DNA from: Lichenostomus cassidix
Lineage: Eukaryota > Chordata > Aves > Passeriformes > Meliphagidae
Assembly (NCBI GenBank): GCA_008360975.2
Contig: CM039184.1
Coordinates: 55,828,797 to 55,892,796 of the forward strand
Length of the DNA stretch: 64,000 nucleotides
Reading direction: 5' to 3'
The notes beneath the pieces were generated by a model that did no database searches, was not told the DNA's origin, and saw only the letters and a program-made list of their open reading frames with translations. A program made the position numbers and the translations under genes. The number at the start of each line of letters is the position of its first letter. Within the stretch, counting starts at the first letter, position 1. Shown piece by piece: positions 1 to 11,973 of the stretch.

Positions 1-291
1 TAAATGACTACTAAGCCCACAGAAAATTACTCAGCTATTCAAGTTCCTCACTTCCCTTGGGATCTTGTGTTCCATCTCATAGCTGCTGTGGCCAAGACCA
101 CTGTTAACAGTCACATCACTGATTAACTCTTCCTTAATGATGAGTAGCAGCTAGGTAGTGCCTCCCTTATTGAGCTTTTCCACCACCTCAGGCAGGTTTG
201 TCCTCCAGACACCACGGAATCTCCTGGGTTGCTTGTGCACTGGCATATTGCCTTTCCAGCATATATCCTGGTTATTGTGCAGCCTTTCTTC

Positions 292-328
292 TTTTTTTTT
301 TTTTGTTAATGGTGGTGGTGGTGGTGGT
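292..328. repeat. T run followed by (GGT)n microsatellite
   Basis: A run of 13 T at 292-304 is followed, after a short spacer, by about six GGT units at 311-328. It lies in intron 1. Small reading frames over it are repeat translations, not genes. Confidence 0.85.
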
Positions 329-2794
329 TGTTTTTGGGGTATTTTTGTTTCTTGAAGACTTCATCTTTAAAAGATTGGCAGATTAGCAGTCTGTACAGTC
401 TGTATCAGATGTTCACTATGATGTTCACCTGGTTGAATCCTGACCTGTAGATTTTTAACTGTCCAGTAGCCTATTCCACGCTAAGGCTCCATTCATTCAA
501 GTCTAGGCACTGTCCTTGACTTCCTCACTTCTCCTTTCTTAAAAGCCAGTGTCTATCCACTGCAGTTGTGTGAACTGTCTCACCAGTAAGGTTGCTATGT
601 GCTCTGGTTTATAATCCTTAGTGCTGCCTTCCTGTGCTCAATGCCTTCATATGCAGCTGCTTAAGGTCCCTGCTTATGGCACTTGTTCAGGGGGACTGTA
701 AAGTCCTTGTGTGCATTTACCCTCTCTGCCATTCCCTTCCTTTCTAGGCTTCAGTCTCCACTTTCCTGACAAACCTACTTTGAAGACCTCATTATGAGGC
801 AAGCCCGTTGGCAATAATGATTTGCATTATCAAATAGATCCTGTCTTTCTCAAGCACTGTTTCTCAGAGTATCTTACTGTGTTGAGCTGAAGTCCTGCCT
901 GCAGCCATGTAGTCAGATGTTGATCCCACAGGATGTTTGTTTGCCCTAGGAAAGCCTTTGCCCTGGATCAGCACCTGGGCTCTATTACTTATTACATTGA
1001 CACCTGGTGTCATTCACCATTGTCCCTGTGCTCCTGTAGTTAGCTCTGGTGTGCTGAAGATCACTTTTGGCAATATTGTGGTGGCCAGGTAGACGGACAA
1101 CAGATTATATTTGCAATGGCCAGATGTGCTATAAGAGTTTCTCTGCAACATTCTGGGTTTGGACCAGAGACAAACAGCTGAACTTTTAAGACATCCAGTG
1201 TAGCTGTTGGGCAGAAGCCCCATGGAAGTCTGCGATTACTGTCACCTATTGCTTCATTTTGGTGGTCTTGGCTGTGACCCATGGATCAGGCTTATATGCC
1301 AAACCTGACAGAACTTGTTCCTGGGCTGTTTGCCTTTTTGGTACCTGAATAGCTACTGATGGAAAAAGAGAGCTTGCTTCCTGTTGCTGGAGGTCACAGC
1401 TTCAGCCTCCCTGCTCTGGGGAGTTCCTGTCCCATCCCAGCCCTGAGTGGGGAAAGCAGTAGAGTTGGTGGGGGAAAGGGGGTAGGGAGAGTTTTAATAT
1501 CGGGGGAAAAAAAACCCTGTTCACAGCTTTATTCAGAAATGTAAACTGTGGAAACTTGTGACTGGGTTAAGAGATTATCTGTATCTCAAATTTCTACTTT
1601 TGAAGACTATTGGAGGAACCTATCTTGGATTTTCAAGGTGTCAGGTAATAAAGAAAGCTGATTCTTTCTACACGAAGATATGATCAATTTATTAGAGAAA
1701 TAAGGAGTTTGAAAAATAGGGGCATTGCAAGTTAATAGAGCCAAGCATTGCTTTTCAGTTTGGAGCTAGAAAGTGTCAGATCTCAAGTAACTATTTTGAA
1801 AGGCAGTTTCAAAGAGGCAATCAACTACCAAGAGACAGAAAAATTTGTAAAATTACTTTAAAGCAGATTTTTTTCCATTAGTGAATCATAAGAAATACAA
1901 GCAAAGTGTATTTCTGACTGGTTTCTCTAGGCTCTTCAGGTTCTGGAGAGTTCCAAAGCTGCTACTACTGTTTGCATAAGCATACTGACTCAAGAAGAAA
2001 ACAAAGGTTTATTGAACTGCTTGTGTCCAGGTGGTTACATTTTAGGAACTGATGCCAGCATTCATTCATCAGTACTTGAAACTAAGACATATCTTCATGT
2101 CTAGGTTAAGCTAAAATTGTATCAATTCTGCTGAAAGGCAGCAGAAGTACTTTGTGGATCGTGGAAGTAACACAGGTACTTTCTGGGGAAATTTTAGCAT
2201 GAGGTGTGGAAAAGGATTTTCTTGCTGTTAGGTTGCACAAGTAAATGTTGTTTTAAAAGAAAACATCCAGTATCTAAGGATGAGGAAGCAAATGATTGTG
2301 CAGGGTAACTGTTGTGGCTGCTTGGAGAAGTTCTGTAAGACTTGGAAGAGGAGCAGCACTTTGGATGCATAGGATGGGACTAAGTTTGGTGAATTAGCAG
2401 AGAAGCAGGTTGGTGTGCTCTTTCCTCAGGGTAAAGAAAAAAACCCCAAACCAACAAAAACCCTGGCAACCCCCATAGTGTACTAATTGTCGTCTATAAT
2501 ACAAGCTGTATGGAAGTCTGGAAATTGCATTCTTCCTAAACTGCTGTTTCACAGAGCTGGGGTTCCTGTGCTCATGGTCTTGCTTAGGCAGGAGCAGGCA
2601 GTAGGGCAGGCAGATGAGGGCAAAAGTAAAGGCAGAAACAAGTAACAGCCTCCGCAGGGTGGGACAGCGTAGTCGATGTCCAAAGAGCAAGGAGGTTTTG
2701 GTGCTGATAGGGATGGTAAATAAGCTTCCTGTTGTTTGATTGACAAAGTCCTAAGAAATAGGAGTTGCTGTTTGCGCTTTCAAAATAAGCAGAG

Positions 2795-3057
2795 TGTCGC
2801 TGTTGAGCAGCTAGCAGAGTAAGGAAATCAGTTCTCAGTGGCAAGATGGAAAAGGGGCTTTATTGTTTTGATTTCATCATATATATAGAGTTTTCAAAAG
2901 TCACCTAGATTGGTCAGTCAAAAACCTCCCCCTAGGCCTGATTGGCCAGGTCTGCACCGTCCAAGTCTTGGGACACTGTTTTTAATAACATCCAAGCCTT
3001 ATCTTTATTTATAAAACACAAAAGGATTTCTCATGGGAAAGACCTGTGCTAACCACA
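2795..3057 (-). mobile_element. Solo LTR of an endogenous retrovirus, copy 1
   Basis: The element is 263 bp, begins TG and ends CA, and is flanked by a perfect 6-bp direct repeat GCAGAG (2789-2794 and 3058-3063). Read on the minus strand it has LTR order: a CCAAT-like GGCCAAT/GACCAATCT region, a TATATATA box, then an AATAAA signal (plus strand CTTTATTG near 2856), then a U5-like end reading CAACAGCGACA. It is clearly homologous to 51108-51369. No internal retroviral sequence adjoins it, so it is a solo LTR left by recombination. A 6-bp duplication is usual for class II (ERVK/alpharetrovirus-like) elements. It sits in LCORL intron 1, antisense to the gene. Confidence 0.9.
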
Positions 3058-4154
3058 GCAGAGCTGTCTCCAAGAGCTGTTTCATTCATTTCTTTTCCCA
3101 GTGACAATAACTTGCCAGAGCCTAACTAGCTGCTGACCTGAAATGGCTTACAGTCTGTAACATTAATGGTCACAGCAATACATGTGGCATGGTTTGTATT
3201 TCCAGTCTGTTGTGTTTGGAGAATTGCTATCTTAACTTCAGGCTTCAATTCTCTTGCTTTTTTTGTTCATAACCCTTTGAAGCCAGAAGAACAGGGAATT
3301 TGTGCAATGCTAATATGATGTGAATTTATATTACATTGAATCTAAGAATCCGTGGATGGTGCTTTAAGGTAAATTTTAGCATGTGCCTGGGTCTTGGGTT
3401 TTTCATTTCTAGTTCTTGTACACTGTTTAAAAGATGTGTGTGTGTATTCGTGAGAGGACAATGGTTTTGTCATTTAATTTGTGTTGTCTCATAGTACCAT
3501 ATTTATTACAAAGAAAAGTGAAAAATAAAATCCATATAGCTCAAGATATAGAGATATAAATCAGTTTCTAGCTTGAATAGCAGATTTGTAGAGATTATAA
3601 TTGATCGAATGTCACAACATAGTCCATATATTAAATTATTTTGTAATACAAATTTTAACAAAATCTGACTTGTCAAACTGAACAGCTCCTTTGTGTTAAG
3701 AAAGTTCCCTTGTCTGCTTTAGATACAGTACATATTTATTCTTCCTTATACTAGTGTACATACAATCTAAACCAAAAAGTAAATATAACATTTCATGAGA
3801 GAACAGGATGTTGTGTTGTCTTAAAAGGCATCACATGATGAGCAGATTTTGTGATTCTGAATGTTCTGTGTTGATGGTAGTTGTGTCCTGAATATTTTGG
3901 CATCTTTTATGTGGTGTGATGATAAAATAGTCTTGCAAAGTTCTGAGATATAAATAGCTACATATATTATACAGACAGTCCTATAGTGTAAGGAATGAGA
4001 ACCTTCAAATGCTGCTTGGAATTATCCTCTTATTTTCAAATAAGCTTATTATTTGGAAGGAGAAAGGGGGGCACTTGGAAATTGTTTCTATATTGAACAG
4101 AACTTGTGTTACATTGATGCTGTAAATTCTCACCATATTTCATCAGTTGAAATG

Positions 4155-4182
4155 CTTTTTTTTTAAAAAAAAAATTTTTTTC
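4155..4182. repeat. T-A-T homopolymer palindrome
   Basis: A T run, then an A run, then another T run occur back to back, giving a near-perfect self-complementary AT hairpin in intron 1. It may be only a slippage product. Confidence 0.7.
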
Positions 4183-4837
4183 AATCATTTGATTTGCTCT
4201 GTGTCTCATCTCCCTTATTGAAGTATGTGATTTTTACCAAATACCTAAGCAGACTAGCTGGTAAATCTGTAAAATAATTGGATTTATCTAATCCTCAATT
4301 TTAAAATGTTTTTGTATGGATAGGAGGACTAGAGAGCACTGTCATGGTATCAGAAGCAAAAGAAGCTTGTGTTTTTTCCATTTGTAGTAATATTAGCCTG
4401 CTCAGATTATGTAGTTCCAGGAGAACATAAATGAGAAGTTTCTGATCTTTAAGTTTTCCTTCTTTTTTCTTTTAATTTTTTCCTCTCTCTTTGCATGACT
4501 GATTCTCAGGGTAAGAGAGAAACTCCTTCACTTGCATAGAGCTGAGGCTAATCCTCCCACCTTTAAGATTCTGTGGAAGTTATTTTAAGTCTAATGAGGT
4601 TGTTGGGGCATGGCTTAATAGGGTGATTGTGGGCAGATGGCAGTTGCCTTGTCTTATTTTTATCTTCTAATGCTGTTGAGTAGTACTATAGTGGAAGGAG
4701 TAAATATTTGTGTGATAAATGTGACAGTTTTTGGAATTGCTCTCAGAATTTAAGGATATTGGTTGCCAGTTCTTTGGAATCTGCTTTCTTTTAAGAAACT
4801 TTTGATTTACTGTTTTAAATGTTTCTTTTGTCTCCAG

Positions 4838-4903
4838 GTTTTGAAAGTATTTTAGAAGGGCTTTATGGACCAAGGCTACGAAGAGACCTCAGTTTATTTG
4901 AAG
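4838..4903 (+). CDS. LCORL: LCORL exon 2 (22 codons)
   Basis: The exon is 66 bp. A pyrimidine-rich tract ending TCTCCAG precedes it and a GGTAAATG donor follows. It enters in phase 1 (the first two bases complete a glycine codon begun in exon 1) and leaves in phase 1. The peptide reads [20 protein letters not shown] then FE, which I recognise as the nearly invariant N-terminal block of LCORL; the related LCOR has a similar block. The known family role is a nuclear-receptor-associated transcriptional corepressor. It is too short for simple ORF detection and was found by reading splice sites. The exon is used by every isoform described here. Confidence 0.93.
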
Positions 4904-6835
4904 GTAAATGAGCCAGCTTTTAGTGCAATGACCTTAACTTTCTGGTTTTTCTTTTAGCTAAAGGTAGTTTAAACTATATGTTGAATTTGAGAAAAGGAAA
5001 TGTTCCAATGCTTTTCTTTCCAATATTAATTTAATAATTTTCTTGTCAGTACTGTGCATAAGCAAAACACTACTTAGAATGATACCTAGATTTTGTTCCC
5101 ATACAGGAGAATTTGGATTAGCTAAGCTTTTCTGAGAAGCTCCCATGAGAAAGACTTACTCTTCTTGAATAGTGCATCTCCTACTTTGTTTTTGAGCATC
5201 TTTTAGAAAGGGAAGACAAGCTGTTCAGCTTCTTGTTGACATTAATTGGTAAAAGGAAGGTAGTGGGTGCTAGTTTGGTCTTGTAGTGGTCAAGAAAGTT
5301 TAAGCTTTTTATATATTCATATTTTTAATATCTTTATGATATATAAACCAAGCTTTTTATTTGCATAATGCTTTATATGGATAGATATATGAAGCCATAT
5401 CTTTATTTAAGTGTCTGTGTGTGTATATATACACACCTTTTTCATTACCCTTATAAGACCTAGCATTAGTGCAAATGGGCTGGCTTTGCTGGAATAGCTG
5501 TCAATAACACCTAAGTCCTTAGTTAAGTATGGAATGATATATCTGTCTGACAACATGAATTGCTTTGAAGTGTTGAAAGAAGTGTTTTGCGAAGTTCATT
5601 TTACAACTTAAAAAAATGTTCTTTCTGTTATCAAACCTTCAAAATGTTCCATCTCATTTCTTTATAATTCATTGTCTGATAGTGTAATTTGTAAAGCATA
5701 TCACTTATGTAGTGCTATGAGGCAGAGTGGCATGTGCTGTATATCTTTGCTTAGATTACTTTTGGTTATGGTTTTCTCCTCTTCATAATGTGCAAGTTCC
5801 TTGGCCTCTGTCATATGCATAACACAGTATTTTCATGAGGAAAGGGGGAAACTTGAAATACTACTTTGCTGATGTTTTCAGAATATTTTTTCTTGTCTCA
5901 AGCTAGGCATGCCACTAATAAAACATAAAAAACATTGCAGAAATATGTACATTTGAATTAAAGTTTGTTTTCATGACTAACGCTCCCATCTGCTGTGATA
6001 AGCAAGCACATTTGAAAAGGAAACAGGATATTGTTATAAGTGTACAGTATCTTTTTTTTTTTTTTCTGGTTGTAATTCCAGTAGGTTGTATGTATTGGGC
6101 TTTACACTGATTACTGATTAAAGCTTTTTTTTTTTTCTATCAAAGGGTTTACTCTTTTTTTTTTTTTTTTTGCTTTTGGGTGAAAAGGCAGGGAGTACTG
6201 AGCTAATGAGGCAGCGACCAAAGTCTAAATGCTACAGTTAAAGGAGCCTGACATGCTACACAGTAAAGTGTATATTGCTCCTTTAGAGTTCATGTATGCA
6301 GGTATTTGAGGTGTCTTATGGGTAGAGTTTTAACTTTATTTGCCTCATACTGTTGAAGATTTCTTACCTATTTAAAATCTGGTATTTCCTTTGCATGCAT
6401 ATCTCTGCTATTTGATGCCCTTGTGACTTTGTCTTGCAAATTAAATTCATGTCTATCTAAAATGTAAACTTTCAGAGCAGTTTTTAATTTCTGAAATTTT
6501 TAGTCAGTAATGTGCAAGATTTCTTTAACAAAGCCTATTTCCATGTTCGTTGCATCTTTAAAATAGATTTTAGTTCTGGAGCCAACTATAGAAGAGAGAG
6601 GTGGTGTGTTATGTTGGGATGCCCACTTTAACTTACTAGTTTTGGTTCATTTTTATAGATAAAGTATCTGTAACTTCAATAGTGCCATTTGAAATTGTTT
6701 ATACTGGCACAGTAGAGGTCAACTTTATCATTAGTATAGTATGCAGGGCTATTTCTGGTTTGAGATCTGAATTTTGTTTTAAAGATTAATACAAAACTCT
6801 CAAGTAAAATTTATACAAATAAGTGCCACTTTTCA

Positions 6836-6965
6836 CTTAACAGATGATGAAACTAAGGTATAAAGTAAATAATTTGCCTTTGTTAAAGGATATGGCTGGT
6901 AGAATTAGAATTCATATTTTTAGACTCTAAGCAATGTGCCTAAATTACTGCATCTTTTCAGCTGT
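6836..6965 (-). mobile_element. MIR-like ancient SINE fragment
   Basis: The plus strand reads like the complement of a MIR core. 'CAGATGATGAAACTAAGG' corresponds to the MIR 'cagatgaggaaactgagg' block, followed by degraded equivalents of the 'agtaacttgcc' and 'gctggtaagtggcagaattagaattc' blocks in the right order. MIR is an ancient amniote SINE, and birds keep only small, diverged remnants. The match is from memory of the consensus and is diverged. Confidence 0.65.
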
Positions 6966-9299
6966 TCCTTTTCCTCAGCATAACTACTAAACTGATATTG
7001 TCAACCTGCAATATTATGGCTCATTAGCAGTGAAAGCATGTTTCCTCAAACATACTTCAAGAAATTATGTGGCTTTCATGTGCAGAAATGTGAGACTTGG
7101 CTTAAATATATGCTGTTTACCTACAATGGCATTTTTTTATTTTATGTTGTTGGCTTTACTTATTGTGACATGAAAAAAAACCGATAATGTGCATAAAACA
7201 TAATATGATTGATATATTTCCTCCTTGTGTCTTGAGACAGTATTTGATCTATAGATTAAATTACTGTATTGTATGCTCTTAAGGTTATTTGAGTGAATAA
7301 TAAATTGTAATGACAAATTTAAATGGTAAAAGGTACACTTCAATTTTACTAGATTATTATACCTTTCAAAAAAAAAAAACCTTGTAAACCTTTTTCTTGT
7401 ATGTGTAGGATTTACTTTGGACTTGCTTAATGGTTCTTGTCACCATTATTCAGCACCAGGTTTTTTCCTGACTACTTGGATTCTGCAGCTTCTGGTTGCA
7501 AAGGTGTCAAGTTCCATATCTTGGCATCTGACCTTGGTTCATGCTCTTAGGTTCATCTTTAGGGCTTTCTAATCCTTTCCTTATACCCATTTTCAGCTAA
7601 GTAGATTCACATATAAATTGTTATTTACATTCTACTTATGGGTAGTTAGCTAAATTTAAAAAGCTTTTCCTCTAATCAGGTGATATGTGTGTACTTTCTT
7701 TTTTGGGGGATTATATACTGGGGTTCTAGTCTCTTAACCACTGTTGAGAAGCTATGTCTTTTTGGAGAAAAGCAGCTCTCATTGTTCTTTCTCTGCCAGG
7801 AAAAATCCTTTTTATATAGGATGAAAGGTTTTATTTTTCCTTATATTCTTCTGGATTATTTCTAGTAGTGAAAAATTACATTAGAAACACAAATCTAATA
7901 GAATTGGAGTTTTTATGAAATTAAAAATAGGAAGGACATGGTAAACACTTCAGCTGTTTTAATGTACTTATTGGGAAGCAGCAGTGCTATGTAAAAAGAA
8001 AGGGGGTGATATGTTCAAATTGTCACAAAGCTGGAAAATCTTTTGGGACATTATTATAATCAAAAAGTACTGGAAAGTAAGGGGTGAATTTTTCAAGCTA
8101 TTTTGTGTTTAGATGTACTAGACAATTATTTCATATTTTAAGATGTAAACATGGAATCTCTTCAGCACTACAGATGTCTGAATTAATTTACTTAATTTGG
8201 TGTTACTCCTTGGGAAAAGTGGTTTGGGGAAGCAAAGATTTGAGTGTCTAAGAAATTTAAAAAAAAAATTCCCAAAGTTCACCATTTTATTCTTAATAAA
8301 CAGAAATAAATTGAACAGCTTTGTGCTAAATGGTTAAAATCCTATTTGCACAGTCTAAGTAACTTTTTCACATGGGCTGGCAAGCATTATACATTGTCTG
8401 CAAATCTTTCATCATCTGACCCCAAGCAAGATACAATGGGGAGGGAAGATGATCATCATCCTAAATTCAATGCAGCTGAGGAAAGTTTGTTCTGCTTAAA
8501 GTGCTGTCTGTGGCTCTGATTTTTCTGAGAGTATGGCTGCCTATCTGTGGTCAAAAACTTAATTCTGATCTGAGTACGTTTCCTGTGGTGGTGACTTGAC
8601 ACTGTTGGCTCTCTGGCATTTGATATATCTTGTATATATCTGCTGTCTGATGTCAGTTTTGCTTAGCTCACTGACAGACTTACTATATTGTATGTGATTT
8701 ATACTGCTTTGAGTAAAGGGTTTAGTGTTATATAGAGCTGTTTCTCAAGGTTTGCTTTTTTGGCAATACACAAGGATTGGTCTCTAGTTTGACTTTTACC
8801 AGTGGAAATGCAGGATTCCAAGGCAGAAGAATTTCTCTGAAAGTATAAAACCTGTCTTATAGTTAGGTGTAGAGGTCCAGGGTTCATAAATAGATTTTTT
8901 CATGGTTGCAAGGAAAACAGTGAACTTGTTATGAAGGAGCATGGTTGTTTTTTTAATCTGTAGACATCTTAAAGGAATAGCTCTAACAGGCTGGGACAAC
9001 TAGATTAATTCAGCAAAAATTACTCATTATCTCTTGTTACTGTCCAGCCAAGAAAAATACCATGTCTGTTTGTGATCATCAGCTGCCCAACGTGTAAAAA
9101 CTGCTGGTTTGCATCCCTGAAAGTGTGTAACACATTAATTCAAAATTCTGTTCTAAATTAGTATCTTAGAGCAGAGCAAACTAGATTTAAGTAATAATAT
9201 GGAGTTACTTCCATTGTGTTTGTGCTCAACTGAAGAACCTTTCTTTTTCAGAAAACTTTTATTCTGATTTTGCCTTTTTAATAATACCTGTGAGAAGAA

Positions 9300-10275
9300 A
9301 TGAAAGGTCAGTAATTGAGGGAGGAGGGTGGAGGACAGTGGGCAGTGGGAAACAACCCTGCAAACAGCAAGGTCAGAAAAGGAAGAGGGGAGAGGTGCTC
9401 TGGTCTCTGGAGCAGAGATTCCCCTGCAGCCCATTCAGAGGACCGAGGTGAAGCACGTAGAACCTGCAGCCCATGGAGGGCCATGTCAGAACAGATATCT
9501 GCACTGCAGCCCATGGAGGACCCACTGGAGCAGGTGGAGATGCCCTGAAGGAAGCTACAGCCCGTGGAGATCCCAGGCTGGAGCAGACCTCTGTCAGGAA
9601 TTGCAGCTTATAGAAAGGAGCCCATGCCAGGAGCAGGTTTTCTGGCAGGAACTGTGGGTCTGTGGAATGGGCTCTTCCTGAAGGACTGTGCCCTGTGGAA
9701 AAGACACGTAGGAGAGCAGTTCATGAAGAGCTGCAGTTGCGGGAAGTACTCTGGAGCAGTGTGTGAAGGTCTGTAGCCCATGGAAGTACACTGGAGCAGT
9801 GTGTGAAGGCCTGTAGCCCATGGAAAGGACCCCAAGCTGGAACAAGGGAAAAAAGCAAGTGGTAGAAAGGAACTGTTCTGGATGGAGTGCTGCCTGTTTC
9901 CCATTCTCCTTGCACTGTTTGGGGTGGGGGAAGAGGTAGAAGAGTAGGGAATGAAGGAGTAAAGCTGCAGCCTGGGAAGAAGGGGGTGGTAAGGTGGTTT
10001 AGTGTTTGCCCTTTCTTATTACACAAATCTGTTTTTATTGGCTATAAATGAAATTGATTCTTCCCCAAGTTGAGTCTGACTTCCCTGTGACAATAATTGG
10101 TAAGTGATCTCCCTGTCTTTATCTTGACCTGCAAGTTTCTCCCCCATACTTTCTCCCCTACCATCTTATATCCTCACCTCTGCCCTTTTGAGGGGGAGAG
10201 AGTGAGAGCATCACTGGCTTGGGGAGGTTGGCAGCCAGCCAAGATCAGGCTACTGATTGAAAGCAGGTAATCTGA
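9300..10275 (+). mobile_element. ERV-type LTR-family repeat, copy A
   Basis: This GC-rich island in AT-rich DNA contains many variants of the module 'GCAGCCCATGGAG...CTGGAGCAG', then 'CTGCAGCCTGGGAAGAAGG', 'CCCCAAGTTGAGTCTG' and 'ATTGGTAAGTGATCTCCCTG'. These blocks occur in the same order in copy B (24009-24802) and, inverted, in part in copy C (25900-26354). I recognise the family as a common passerine interspersed repeat of ERV/LTR type, but cannot name the exact subfamily. The 5' end seems truncated, as the start of copy B has no counterpart here. The overlapping open frames at 9315-10026 on both strands are repeat-derived. No target-site duplication was identified. Confidence 0.75.
9743..9822 (+). 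repeat. 40-bp tandem duplication inside repeat copy A
   Basis: The string CTGGAGCAGTGTGTGAAGG begins at 9751 and recurs at 9791. The flanking 'GTAGCCCATGGAAGTAC' blocks repeat with the same 40-bp period, with few differences between units. It is a local expansion of the family's internal module. Confidence 0.85.
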
Positions 10276-11541
10276 AGAACCTCCCTAAACAGAACTGTGA
10301 TTGTAATCTAGTGGTATGGAGAAATGGAGGAAACATACCTGGTAATTAATGATGGGGGGCGGGGGTTAAAAAGTTCTTTAGGTTATAAAGACGTGACCTG
10401 GAAACGAACAGGATTGAGAAGACCTTGGTGTTGTAGTTAATTGTGTTTGTATTCATGTGCCAAAACACTGCAGCTCTGATAAAGACTGCTGCATAACTAG
10501 GTTACTGTAGGAAAAGTACTGCCTGCAGTGTAAGGAAGTCCAGTGTAAAGGTGAAAGACATCATCTTGAGATCTTGGTCCCCGTGTTCAGTGAAGAAACA
10601 GGTGTTCAAGTGAGACTTGTGCAAAAGAGATGGAATTGAATCTCATGAGGAAAACCAGGTGGACTAGATTAGCCTTAAAATGAAGTGTAAAGGGGATAAT
10701 TATAGTCTTTGGAAATGCATCAAGGTGCTAAATACCTAAACAGTTACTATTCATAGGTACAAGAATAATATTGCCACAAAAGCAAACTGGAATAAGTTGC
10801 CATGTGCAATTTTAAACAAGAAATTAGAAGCTTACTTTTAACTATTAGCACAGTTGGTTTGAGAAAAGTTTTACAGTAACTGGTGTTTGTGAAGAGAAGG
10901 ATATTGGTTGAAAACTCTTCATTTTTGAAATGGAGATTAGTAACTTGTTTAAAGCAAGTAGACATTGTGTCTCCATTCAATAGAAGACTGGAATTGATAT
11001 AGGCAATGTAAGTTTAAGTCCTGCATTCCCTCTAGACCAAAGTGCATTTTCTGATAAAACATATAATCCTAGATAAATCAAGTGCTATAAGTCTTTGATT
11101 TACCTATATTGATAGCATCAAATCAATTAAAATATTTTAAGTCCAATGCATGTAGCTCACATGGTGAGGAGTCTATATCCTAATTCCTAGCTTAGTTTAC
11201 TACAAGTGTGCACACTTCAGTTAAAAAGAGTGCCTGCAATTCAGAGCTTTCTTTGCAGTATTCAGATGCCTCCAGTAATTATGACAGGTAATCAATTCAA
11301 TTACATGAGTTAACCTTTCCTTTTAAGAAAGGCACTCTCTGCTATTTGTAGGGTGAGCTGTACAAGCCAGATAAAAATTTGAAAATACCTGAAGAATTAT
11401 ATATGACTAAATGCATTGTATCAATAAATACATATGATATTACTGATAGAATTTATTTAAGAGAATTTTAGGATGTGCATTTTGTTCTCAAAATTCATTT
11501 TTGCTTGTTTAAAACATCTAGCTTTCTTTTCTTCCTTTAAG

Positions 11542-11621
11542 ACTGTGAGCCAGAAGAGCTAACTGACTGGTCTATGGATGAGAAATGTTCCTTTTGTAAT
11601 TTACACAAAGAAACAGCCAGT
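11542..11621 (+). CDS. LCORL: LCORL exon 3
   Basis: The exon is 80 bp, entered after a CTTTCTTTTCTTCCTTTAAG acceptor and left at an AGT|GTAAGT donor. It is entered in phase 1: the G from exon 2 plus AC gives aspartate, so the junction reads LFE-D-CEPEEL. It exits in phase 0. The peptide continues [19 protein letters not shown] then NLHKETAS, the conserved acidic and cysteine-containing LCORL segment (two Cys spaced CSFC). No catalytic function is expected. The next intron is only 222 bp. Confidence 0.93.
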
Positions 11622-11843
11622 GTAAGTATGAGCATTATATTAAGCATTACTTCCCAACACTCATTTTTTAATGTGAAAGTAAGAATCAGGGAATTGAATT
11701 TTGCAGATAAGTTAATTCTGTATTTTGACTCAAGATAGTTTGATTTTAGTGGTTTTATTCCATTCCATAGCTCAGTAATTTGTGTATTTTACTACCAGCA
11801 GACTAACTTCTGAAAGATGTTGTGATCTTCATATGTTTTCTAG
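11622..11843 (+). other. LCORL: LCORL intron 3 (222 bp)
   Basis: This short AT-rich intron has consensus ends (GTAAGT...TTTTCTAG). It is much shorter than the other introns in the window and holds nothing else. Confidence 0.9.
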
Positions 11844-11973
11844 GATCGTGCATCAGTTTTCGGTTCTTCACAGTCAACGCCTACAGAGGAACTGTCATCT
11901 CAGGGCCAGTCCAACACTGATAAGATTGAATGCCAAGCAGAAAACTATCTAAATGCACTCTTTCGAAAGAAAG
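11844..11973 (+). CDS. LCORL: LCORL exon 4
   Basis: The exon is 130 bp, entered in phase 0 after TGTTTTCTAG and left in phase 1 at AAAG|GTAATA. It encodes a Ser/Thr-rich linker ([19 protein letters not shown]) and then a conserved run ending [12 protein letters not shown]. The YLNALF string resembles a degenerate nuclear-receptor box (LxxLL type); family knowledge suggests receptor contacts in this N-terminal part, but the motif here is imperfect, so that role is inference. Reading frame continuity across both junctions matches the known LCORL protein. Confidence 0.93.

Larger units (their letters stand above)
1..4837 (+). other. LCORL: LCORL intron 1 (3' part)
   Basis: This stretch precedes the exon 2 acceptor and holds no recognised exon. 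The LCORL first exon should be GC-rich and encode an alanine-rich N-terminus, and nothing like it is present, so it lies left of the window. Contents include a T run plus (GGT)n at 292-328, an unrecognised more GC-balanced stretch at about 380-1290, a solo LTR at 2795-3057, and a T/A/T homopolymer palindrome near 4155-4182. The remainder is AT-rich unique-looking DNA. Confidence 0.75.
4904..11541 (+). other. LCORL: LCORL intron 2
   Basis: This 6.6-kb AT-rich intron holds no convincing exon. It has a TG/TA/CA dinucleotide palindrome near 5415-5437, T runs near 6051-6065 and 6159-6172, an old MIR-like SINE at about 6836-6965, and an ERV-type LTR-family copy at about 9300-10275. Nothing else is recognised. 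Confidence 0.8.

Noticed and set aside
9328..9681. 117-codon plus-strand frame and overlapping frames on both strands
   Set aside because: All lie in the GC-rich repeat array of LTR copy A and translate its modules.
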